From NCBI GenBank assembly GCA_963573305.1, contig OY754339.1:72959376-73023375 (forward strand): a stretch of DNA of 64,000 nt, read 5' to 3'. A program made the translations under genes and the position numbers. Numbering within the stretch: position 1 is the stretch's first letter; every line of letters begins with the position of its first letter. This document shows positions 39,101-51,100 of this stretch, one piece after another. Under the pieces are notes generated by a model that saw only the letters and a program-made list of their open reading frames with translations, was not told the DNA's origin and did not search any database. This stretch comes from Pyrrhosoma nymphula. Lineage: Eukaryota; Arthropoda; Insecta; Odonata; Coenagrionidae.

Positions 39101-42100
39101 TGAGAGAGATTCACTTCTACCTCAGCTAGAACAAGTATTTAAGCCAAAATATCTATATTTTTATTGAAAATTCTACAACCCTAACATATATCCAAATCGA
39201 TTAGTACAAATTTTAATTATTTTCAGATTTTTTTGTGTGGTAAGTCCTAAAACATGGTGAGAGACAGCGTTACAACCACAGAGTTACATAGCAATCTGGG
39301 CAAAAATATCTGCTTTCCCTTCGAATAATTTTCCCGTGCACATCTCGATTTCTAGTACATAAAAATCACTTGCGTGTTGGGCTTGCCTTCTTGTTAGTGG
39401 CTAGAATCAGATCAGGAAAGGGCATTTCTAAGGGGCGGAGAGGGTGAGGTGTTGCGGGTGGCCTACCCACTTCAGGAGCCAAAAATTGGGGATGTACTCC
39501 TCAATAATTTTTTTCGATGAGGTCAAGTCTATTATTCAAATATCACGTCCTTCCATCTGTTCAACATTTGGTAGATTTTTCAAATCTTATTCAGTTTTGA
39601 ATTAGTACGTATTTCTGCGACATATTCCTCATTTTTGTGAAGTGTAAATTTTTCCAGATTTTTTTGCAAATCGGCGAATGACATCGTTTCCCAAAAAACG
39701 GCGTACACAGAATCCACCGTGTGGTCCAAAAATGCTCTTTGTCAGGCTTTTATACAATGCTCTGCAGCATTATTAGCGCCAAGAAAACTCGTATTTCGGG
39801 AGCACTCCACGCCATTGTTCTCTGGAACCAGAGCGTTTTTTCACGAAGACACTGATTAGCATACCAATTTGTCTCATCAGTAATTAGTTATATAAATTCA
39901 TTGCCGAAGAACTGTTGAAAAAACTGGGGTACACCACCATCTTTTTGAACTTCAAAATTGAGTGATGAAGCACTTTCAAAATTGAACCTTGCGGGTGCAG
40001 GAGGGGGAGCTTCGCTACTTTTCATTTCTCTCCATTGGTCGTCTTCAATAGGCTCACCTTCGCACTCGGCATCTAATATGGTATGTTCGGAGAAGCTCGA
40101 TTCAGATCCCGAAGTTTCTAAATTTTCTTTTTCCACCTCAACACCCTATCACTCTCACTTTCTGTTGCAGAATGAATAAAGCAAAACAGTAAAAAAACAC
40201 TGCGGTAACCAAAAATTGCTCTCGACCTCTAATCGCATAATAACGGATTTCTGTGAAACGCTGATGGAGAAGGGACACTTCACATGAATGCTCAGGAGGA
40301 GAGTGAAGTACTAACGCATGTCTCCGTTGAAAATTTAGGATAAATTGAAATCATTATGTCGACATCCTTTATAAAGGTAAAAGAATTTCAGGGGTAAATT
40401 AGGAATATCCACGGAGAGATTGACATAAGCTTGTATACAGTACCTTCCCGAAGAGGATAAGACAAATCGGTGAGATTTAGAGAGAAGGGAGGGGTACCGA
40501 GAACGATGGAAATCAGGGGGAATAATAACAAAGGCGGAATCTTCCTGCTCAAAGTCTTGCTAAATGCACGTCTATGGAAAAAAATGCCTTTTCCCTATGT
40601 GCGTATTCTTCGCTTTCAAAGATTACAGCAAAACAAGCACATGAGGTCGTAAAGCAATGAGGATGAAAGCTTTCTTTTCCACAGAAGATCTTTCCCATTC
40701 ATAAGGGTCCGCTGTCCCACTTGAGTGAAGAAATTATGGCTCTATTATGACAGGCATCAAGCAGGGTCGGGAAGCGACCGCACGCCCAACCATTTTCCTG
40801 GGTCTTCCCAGACGGACAATGCACTCTTGGCGGGGCGCCCCTTATCTATTGCCCCTTTTTTCTCGGGTGACCTTGGAAGAAAGAGGGCTGCAGCGTAGTA
40901 CAGTGCGAGAGGAAACCTGAACGCAATGTAATGAACGGGAGAACAAGCCACTGCCACCTTTCCTGAACATTTTTTGAACTACCAGTAATGCTGTCGAGAG
41001 ATTTCTTCCGATTTTTCCCGAAAAATGACATTTACGGGGGTTGGATATAAGATGACTATCATCGTCTAAATCTCAACCTCTAAAAGCCGTTTGTTGCATA
41101 AGTGGAAGCCACTAGAGACTGAAAGGTTACTTACGAGTCTGAGAAATCACGAGTTTCACGTCAACACGGCAGATTTTATTTTACTACAACACCGCATTCG
41201 AAGGACAGGAAAAGAAGGCTAACAATAAGTATTTGAGAAATTTGCTGTAATAGGTATGCATAAGTTCAACAATTCTTTCTACTCCCACACAATGTATTAC
41301 TAGAGCATGAATATATCTAGACTAATCATGCGAAAACACGCTTCACTACTCATAGCTTTATCCGAATATTCCTTTATCCTGTATTCGCTTTTTATGTGGC
41401 TGGTTGCATAACACCCCCTGCCACATGTCCGTGGTGCAGTTTACGGGTAGGTAGGTACGTAATGTATTGTTTAGAAGCGATTGTAAGGGATTATTTTAAT
41501 TTTTCCTAATACATAGTATCACCGTTACGAGTGTATATCGCGCGACTGTTATTTTTGCATCCGGCCAGTCGCCATGAATGTCGGAATCAATTATATTCAG
41601 CGTTTTGAACCCAAAAATAAAAAACAAATGCAATATTTTTGTAAATGCAATAACATTTGAATGCGGTATACATGCATTGATATTACGCCTAAATGTATGA
41701 ATTCGATACCAGATAAATTTATCTAAAACAAGAGCAGATAATGCGTTAAATCTCACGTGTAATTGTCCCAATACCAAGGCAAAAATTACGAAAATTATGA
41801 CGCAATTCCATACACTAATGCAACGAAATAAGTCTCAATAACTGGCTAAAAATGAGCCAGTGTGTCCGCAAACGCCATCTGCTGCCTAGATATAGAATTT
41901 CTACGAAGGGGACGAGATTATTCGTCTTCGGAAGCTAGGAAGTCGAAAGAACGGCCTTGGACGAGTTAACTCGTCCCTGACGCGATTTGACACACCTGGT
42001 TAGGACGAGTTAACTCGTCCTTGTCAGGGAAGGGGTTAAAGTACATGCCTTGGCTGACGACACACCATTGCCAACATTTCTTCCAGCTCTCGAATCCTGC

Positions 42101-45100
42101 CTGGTAAGCCGCCTTAGGGATCCTCTTCAGGTCCGCCGTACAATTAGTTTTCATGTTCGCAATAGAGTCAAATCGGCGCCCTTTCAAGGTTGATTTTAAC
42201 TTTGGAAACAAAAAAAAGTCTGATGGAGCCACATCTGGAGAGTAGGATGGCTGCGGGATCACGGAAGTTCTGGTTTTGGCGAAAAACTCTGTCACGATCA
42301 GCGCCGTGTGAGCCGGCGCGTTATCGTGGTGGAAACGCCATGCATTGTTTCTCCACATGTCCGGCCTCTTTCGGCTCACTGCGACCCTCAACCTCTTCAT
42401 AACCTCTAAATAGAAATCTTTGTTGACGGTTTGACCTTGAGGGACGTATTCGTAATGAATCAGCCCTTGCCAATCGAAGAAACACACCAGTATGACCTTC
42501 ACATTGGACTGGGACATGCGAGCTTTCTTTGGTCGCGGAGAATGATGACCCTTCCATTGAGAAGACTGGGCCTTTGTCTCAACATCATAACCGTAAACCC
42601 AGGTATCGTCACCGGTTACGATGGTTTTAAGAAACTCCGTGTCAGCTTGTTGAATCATTCCAAATGTCTCCGCAGCACTTTTGCCAAGTTTGAAACAAAA
42701 TTTCACGCACACACACTGTTCTTCTACCTCCTTCATTGCTGCCGTTGCACGGGGCGACGAACAGGTTAAGACACGTACCGCTGCTGCTGCGTAACGACTC
42801 GACGTAAACAAACGCAACACACCTCGTTTTAGTCGTCAGATGTGTAGCTAGATGACGCACTGTCTCGTTTCGATCCGTTGAACAGTTTGCGCGGAATAAA
42901 ATCAGTCCGGTCTTTTATGATCACACCTTGTATATGGTATAATGTCATTAGTGAACACATAATGTACATGTATTTGAAGTTCTGCATTGGATAATAAAAC
43001 GACTGAATTCACAAGAAGGATGAGATGAGTGCGAAAGGTGCATTTTTCAACCTGCTCGTCCTTCTTTCTGAGCCTCGAATTATCACGAAATTATTTGTTA
43101 AAAGAATGTGAAATTCAAAGCTCATCGTTTTAAAATTACACAATTGTTTGCGCAGAAATATATCTTCCATAGAAAATGTTTTCCCTTAATGCTTTTCATG
43201 GACAGTTGTGCGCTCAAATTCGAGCCTGACATTATCTGTTACTTCAGAGCAAAATTGAGTTATCTAGTTTCAATCCAGAATATATTACACCATTTCAAAT
43301 ATAATATAGATTGTGATATCACAAGGACTTCCAGATAACGAAAATGCGTCAAACATTTGAAAATTTTATATGTTAATGAATACGCGTATAAATTAAAATG
43401 CTAATAAAGGCCGTTTTACACGGGGCACGTCATTGCGCAGGTTAGCACTGCATTCACTTCTCAATCTTGCGTGCAATAATTATTGCGCAGACGAATGCGT
43501 TACCTTTAGCGGTAGCTTTACACGGTGTTGGTTCATGCACGAAATTTCGTCGTCTGTTGAGTGCGCGAGTAGCGAGTCACTTGTTAGAACAAAGAAGAAA
43601 CGAAATTCTGTGCGCATCGGTGTTGACATGTTGTCACACGTCCTTGTGTGACCAGCTCAAACTTATTCCGCAAAGTACAACAAGCAACAACAACTGCACA
43701 CAATGCAATCCACCAACACAACAAACACTTATCGTCACTCAGCTTCTTCCGGTCCCTACTACTGCGACATCTATCGGAAAAAAATTTGTTGAAATTGCGA
43801 GAATGCGAGCTCTGAATTAGAACAGGGGCTATTTTGCCATCTCGCGTTCATGCATTTGCGCATGCGTTCTAGCATTTCACCGCTTTACACGACGCAATTT
43901 GAAATGCACGTTCGAACATACATCAGATTGTGCAATTACGTGCCCCGTGTAAAACGGCCTTAAGAAACTAAAGGAACTCCAGGGATTGAGACCTAAGATA
44001 GGCTTTTATTTTCCGTGGCTGCTTGCATCTGTCATGTGCGAGGGATCTTGGCACGTCTGAACTTCGCAGATCTGAGTCTTCCTTCTTACTCACACATCAC
44101 GACAAAAGAAACCCTAACCCTCCCCTCAAAAATAATCCTTTTCGCAGGTAAAAATTTTCCTTCCGGGGGTGGTTCAACTCGCCATCCTAAGGGCAGGAAG
44201 GGCAGCTTAAGGTTAACGCTCTCTTAGGGGGGCGTGGTTCCGCCATGTTGTCACATTGTCATAAATTCGGGACTAAGAAATTTTCAGCGGTACGATTTTT
44301 TTTAACTGTAGAATGCTTTGTTCTGTCCGACACTTCTTCACCCTTAGAAATGAGAATTCCACCTTGATTGTCGCTTTAGACAATACAGAGTTTGCCCAAA
44401 AAACCAGTTTGGTTAACATCCCCTAAAAAATACATGCAACCATTTAATTTCTTTTATTACATCCACCATTTTCTGTTACACTCTTCCATATTACTGCAGA
44501 ACCAGCTAAAATCACAACATATCCGGTCACAGATTTCCCTCAAGTCTCATTTCCCCAACTAGCATCTACCTACACTTCAACACACGCTTGAGCTCTAGAA
44601 TACATAAAAGATAAATTTTTAGTGTATTTAAGATACTTCAACAAATGCTTAGCTTCATTTAGGCTCCCTATAGTTGGGTTCTCAAAACATTGGCTCAATT
44701 TACACACTGAATAGCTAATATCTGGTCTCGATATATTTGCTATATATCTTAAGCTACCCACAAGACCTCTGAACACAGCTTTGTCACAAGGTTCATGCAA
44801 CTCACACTTCTGCTTGGCACCATCTTTCATAGGCATAGGCAACGTTGTTGTTAACCCTTTACAATCACTCAAATTATTTTCCAAAAGTACACTTTCAATA
44901 TACAGTAAAACCTCTCTTTTACACTTTTGACGGGGATGAAGGAAAAAAGTGTAAATCGCGGGAAAATGTAAATCGAGGGAAATCATAATTTGTAGGAAAT
45001 AGAAGCAAAATCATAGTCTAATGTTAAATAATTTTATTTAAATTAACAGGTGTTTAATATTTGATGGGTCACCAAATAGTCATAAATAAATGAATAAACA

Positions 45101-48100
45101 AAAGTTAACAAAAAATAAAAGTATTCTCATATTTTAACTTAACTTGATTTGAGGTGGTGTCTACCTATATATATCTTTGCATCAAGGGCATACATTTTTT
45201 CTTCAACAATAGTCTATGTCATCCATGCCTTTGTGTTGGCTGCATAGGTTGTAGCCAAGGTCTTTCTTAATGTTTTTAAAGCAACGTGGATTTTTGGACT
45301 TTTCAAAAACAAAGGGCTTCAGTCTCACACTGCCATCTGGATTAGCTCCTAATAAAACAGTAAGGCGACGTTCGCTGAGCTTGGCCCCATGACAAGGGTC
45401 CCCTTTGAAGTCTATAGGGTCTTGTGTGTGGCATTATTAAAAAAAAGACCTGTCTCGTCCACATTAAAAATTTATTATTTCGGGGGAAGATTGAAACAAT
45501 GTCTTCAATATTTCTTCAAGTTCATCATACTTGGAGTATTTAATTAATTTACGCCTTTTTCCAATTTGGCCGCATTCCTTAGCACTTTTCTCTATACATT
45601 TACGGGTTTTTACTATTGTGTTCCACGTTGAACCTGGTATATCAAGTTCTTCGGTCAGGGACACACGAGTGCACATATTAGAGTCAATTCTCTTTGCAAA
45701 ATGTTGATTTTTTCTTCAAATGATAACGATTATCTCGCACGCTTGTTTGCAATTTTAAAATAAGTTTCCTCACGATTGCCGTAAGTAATTGCTCATTAAA
45801 TAAAACTAAAGGTGAAGTAACTAAAAACCTAAAAACACAAGATGAATGGCATTAGTGCGTGAGTTACGAGAAATAAGAAAAAGATCGCTGCGAAGCATGA
45901 GAACAAGAGTTAACATACGTTTTAACTTTTCGCCACAATGACAGTGGTAGTTGGCCAAATAACATCTAATTAAATATATTTATGGCATCCGCTACAAATT
46001 TAAATGTACTGTTTAAGCATCTAGTACGGCCAGGGAAGAGAATTCTATTCCCTGGTATGAGCGATCCCGATTCCTTAGTACGAGAATCCCGATCACAAGC
46101 ATAACAATATCCAGCATAAATACTTTTCAGCAATGCTATCGATGTAATGTGCTACCATCATACGAATAATTGTCTTTTTAAAGGAAACCAAATAAATCAG
46201 CATTCATATATCATGTTTAAGCATGTATTATATCCATATTTAACATTAATCGCACTCGAAGAGTCGCCAGTTGAAGTGCACCAGCCGCCATCTTTCTTGC
46301 TTTCAAATGTAGTAAATGGCGGGATTTGAAAGTGTAAATAGCTGGATGAAAATACATTATAATGATGCAAATATTTTTGGGACCGGGAGACAATGTTGTA
46401 AATCACGGGAAAACGTAAATTCAGGGGACGTAAAAGCGGGGTTTTACTGTATTTAGTTTGGTTTACCATGACACTTGACCCTTCTCTATTAAACTCGACA
46501 TTCAAAAAATTCACTGGAAAACCCAAATCCCGTATTTCAATTTTGGTTTTCAACAAATCAATAAAACTTTTCACTAATTTTGATTGGCCCCACACACCAA
46601 AGTCATCAACATACACAGTTATAAAAAAGGTTTTAAATGGATTAACATAAAAACAAGGGTCACTCACAGTTCTCTTCAGACCCATCTCGCACAGAATATT
46701 GTCTAGATGTTGATTCCAGTCCCTGCCTACCTGCTTTAAACCATATACACTCTTCTTTAGTTTACATACAAAGTCACATTGACAAAACCCTCCGGCTGTT
46801 TCATGTAAATGTCCTCCTTTATGTCACTATTTAAGTATGCTGATCTGACATCAACATGGCAACAATCCCAATTATTTTCTACCATCAAAGCCACCATAAG
46901 TCTAATCACTTTCCTATGTGCCACAGGACTGAATGTTTCAGTAAAATCAACTCCAGGCACTTGATTATAACCCATCGCCACAAGTCTGGCCTTAAATGTA
47001 GCAATCTTTCCCTCTTTGTCTTTTTTAGTTTTGAACCCCCATTTAGAATTAAGGACTACTTTGGGTTGGCTTTCTCACTAAATTCCAAGTGTCATTTCTC
47101 TTAAAATTCAACATTTCCTCCTCCATTGCTTTAATCCATCTATTTTTATGAGCTCCACTCAGTGCTTCTTTGACTGTACGAGGATCACAAAACTCACAAT
47201 TACTCTCAACGTTTGCTGATTTACAATAGAAACATTCTTTCCTTTCCCTAATTCTATTCGATCTCCTCAATTCAGGAATTTTATTAACATGCTCCTCCTC
47301 GAGCACGGACTCATTATCACTCTGTACTGAACATTGGCCAGGATGAACACTATTCTCATCTGCATCACTCTCCGACAGTTCACCAAAGCCACTTATCTCC
47401 ACCTCCTCAACATTACATTTAGGATTGACATTTACACGTAGATTATTTCTCATGGGGAAATTCATTTCACAGAATCTAACATTTCTAGACAGTATACCGT
47501 ATTTGTCCGAATATAGCCCCCGTGCGAATATAAGCCCCCCCCCCCTAACTTTCAAGCCTCACTTTTGGAAAAAATTAACATCTACTATTAACATATTCCT
47601 TTGCAAGTAAAATACACTTTTTAGGTCAAAAATAGAATAAGTAATTACCTGAATTAGGTACTTATGAATTAGGTACTTAGTAGTTTAACTTGAATTTTTT
47701 AAATATCTAGGCAAGAGAATGAAATACTTAACCAACTTAAACTTGAACAATCTTTTAATGATTCTGAACCTTCATTACACACTTTTGGCATCTATTCTTT
47801 TCTGAGAAACACATTAGCATCTTCCTTCGAAGTACAACTTAAGACAAATAAATATAATAAAATGCACATTTTTCTATCTTCTATTTTATGTCTCTGATTC
47901 ATCATCTTCTGATTCGCTATCATCTGACACATCACTTTCTTCTCAACCACAAGGAAACCAGTCTTGATCACCCTCATCATCAGAGTCCATCCAAACAATA
48001 TCATCCTCTGTTCCATCAAGTTCATTAGATATACAACATTTTTTTAAACTCTTAATCACAATTTTTTTCAGGAATGCTATTCCAGCAGTTTAGCACCCAT

Positions 48101-51100
48101 TGAGTGATGAGGGCAGGAGAAGGTTTCTTTATTTTTCCTGATGGAGTATATTCCTTTTCCTCTTCCAGCATCCACTCAGCATAAGTTGCCTTCAACCTGT
48201 TTTAAAGGGTTTGTTTATTGACACATCGAGTGGCTGAAGCAGGCTTGTCATTCCTCCAGGGATTACAATCATGTCTGAATTTCCTGCCCTGATATCCTTT
48301 TTACATCCTCAGTAAGATGTCCCTTAAAGGAATCTAGCACAAGCATAGATGGCACGTTGAGGAGAGCTCCTGGGTCTTCTCTGCCAAACCACTTTCACCC
48401 AGTCTCTCACCAACTCTTCGGTCATCCACCCTTTCTCTTGAACTCATATATGAATCCCAGGAGGAAACTTATCTTTTGGCTGAGTCTTTCTCTTAAGTAT
48501 CACATAAGGCGGTAGCTTCCTTCCATCAGCTGTGATGCCCTGCATGCACGTAATTCTTGCCTTTTCATTTCCCGTTGTTTTAATAGATACTGATTTGGAA
48601 CCCCTCTCTTCCACAGTAGTAGAACTGGGCATGTCAAAATAGATTGGTGTCTGGTCAGCGTTACCCATTTGTCCCAACAGGTATTGTTGCCTCTGTCGTA
48701 GGTGAATGATGACACGCTGGTAACTTAGCATCTTCTCTTCGTAGAATTGTTGTCGATGCTGGACAGCTGTTGTTCGTCTTCGCAAGGAAAACCCATTCCT
48801 CTTCATCATCCTACGTAAACACCCAGAACTCGCCTGGAAATCTGCCCTCGGTATCGCCATTTCACTTGCAATCTTTCTAGCTTCTGTACAGATCATACGT
48901 CGTGTCACAGCGAAATCATTCCTTCTATTTTCGCGTACAAATCTGACAACGAGCTCCTTCAATTCTGTGTGTCTACCTGTCTTGTCTTGGCATGGCATGT
49001 TATTCCTTCAGTGGTTATAACCAGCAATGTCCTCATCATTTCTTCAAGTTCATCATCATGTATTTTATCCATATTTAACATTAATCACGTTGGACCACGA
49101 AATGCACAGTGAGATGTACAAGTTTTGAGAAGTAGAGGAAGCTGTGTTCGCAAAGTCTGGCACTCTTTCTGTCCATACCATATTTTTCAATCGCTGAATA
49201 GTTTCCTTTGTCTCCGGCATATTTTGCTATAGCAAATTTAAAATTTGCATCGTGGCTCCTATGCTGGTGGGTCTTTAATTGCCATATCGTAGACTCCCTT
49301 CTCTCTACTGGATTCATATTTATTACTTATATGGAAAAGACAACGATTTCAAAGTAAACGCGGTAAACGCCTCGGAAACAGAAGCATAACGGTACACGAT
49401 CCTAATTTTGTTGCCTCAAGCACGTTAACATACAACAAAAATGTGAAAGAATTCTCTATGTTGATTTGCACATAGAGTCTGGTTTCCATTGTTTTCTATG
49501 ATGTGGGCATTCAACGAATGTTTTATATTTTCCAAGATAATTTCATTGGGACGATGACGATGCATCTCACGCTAGTCTTGGCACCCATGTTATTTGTTTA
49601 GTGGTTATAACCAGCAATGTCCTCATTATTTCTTCAAGTTCATCATCATGTATTTTATCCATATTTAACATTAATCACGTTTACTGGGTCGCCAGTTGAT
49701 ATGCGCTATGTGCGTCAGCCGCCATCTTTATCGCCTGGGGGGGGGACATATATTCGCCCAAGGTCCCTATAAAATATTAGTAAGTAATCTAAGGACCATG
49801 TATTCGCCACTGCCTGCTGCTCTGGAAGACTGAACCCATGTACGCCTTTTACCAATAGGGCCGCAGTCCTTCGCACTATTCTCTATGCGTTTACAGATTT
49901 TTACAATTGTGTTCCACGTTAAACTTGGCATATCAAGTTTTTCGGCCAGGGACACGCGAGTGCCCATATTAGAGTCAATCTCTTCGCAAAATGTTGATTT
50001 TTTCTTCGAATGATAACGATTATCTCGCACGCTTGTTTGCCATTTTAAAATACGTTTCCTCACGACTGTGGTAAGTAATTGCACATTAAATAAAATAAAA
50101 GGTGAAACAACTAAAAACGCAAGATGAATGGCATTAGTGCGCGATTTCCGAGAAATATGAAAATGATCGCTGCGAAGTATGAGTAAAAGAGTTTACATAA
50201 ATTTTAACCTTTTCGCCACAATGACAGCGGTAGTTCGCCAAATAAAATCTAATTAAATATATTTATGGCATCCGCTACATTATATATGTACTGTTTAAAC
50301 AGCTAGTACGGCTCCTTAGTACCATTTGCGTTCCATTCGATAACAATTCCGATCGCAAGCATTAAAATATTCGGCATAAATACTTTTCAGCAATGCTATC
50401 GGAGTAATGTGCTACCATCAAACGAATGATTTTTTTTTAGAAAACCAAATAAATCAGCATTCATACATCATGTTTAAGCATGTATTTTATCCGTATTTAA
50501 CATTAATCACGCTCGCAGGGTCGCCAATTGATGTGCGCCAGCCGCCATGTTTCTTGCCTTCAAATGTCGTAAATGGCGGGATTTGAAAGTGTAAATACCG
50601 GGAAGGGAATACATTGGAAGGATAAAAATATTTTTGGGACCGGAAGAAAATGTTGTAAATCGCGGGAAAACGTTAATTCCGGGAACGTAAAAGCGTGGTT
50701 TCACTGTACGTACTATTTCCCAATAACCCTATCATTTTTTGGATGCATATACATAATGAAACTTCGTAGTGCCCGAAAATAGCCCCCCCCTCACTTTTTT
50801 TTGGCCGATATTTTGTCAAAAAAGGGGGGCTTATATTCGGACAATTACGGTAATACATTTCTGATTCACATCCCATAATCGGTAGCCTCTCTTGTTTTCA
50901 GGGTATCCTAACATGTCACATTCCACTGCTTTGGGCTCCATTTTGTGACTTTTCACATTGTCCTCCACAAGAGCCCATGCTTGACAACCGAACACCACCA
51001 TATTTTTTAACTCTCTCTCGCTCAAGGGTTGCTCAGTCCACAACTCAATTGGGATTTGATTATGTATGGCTCTAGACTTACACCTGTTTTTGATTTAGCA

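Larger units (their letters stand above)
38840..42930 (-). mobile_element. Mariner (irritans-like) interrupted by a piggyBac element
   Basis: The termini CAAGGTGTGATCA and TGATCACACCTTG are inverted, followed by matching AGACCGGACTGATTTTA. They are flanked by TA at 38838-38839 and 42931-42932. Without the 3111-bp piggyBac and its extra TTAA the mariner is about 976 bp, shorter than the usual ~1.3 kb because the transposase gene has lost its N-terminal DNA-binding region. Confidence 0.92.
47497..50850 (-). mobile_element. POGK-like pogo element inside copia (3354 bp)
   Basis: The left end CCGTATTTGTCCGAATATA and right end TATTCGGACAATTACGG are inverted with TA on both sides (47495-47496, 50851-50852). 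The next bases are C- or G-runs in GCCCCCC/GGGGGGC. It carries one long transposase frame (48444-48998) and, further right, a truncated Tigger related to the one at 44903-46449. The insertion point is just before the copia SRNVRF motif. Confidence 0.85.

Noticed and set aside
44225..44250. Copia 3' LTR (GGCGTGGTT match)
   Set aside because: Only nine bases match the LTR and neither LTR end is present; chance similarity.
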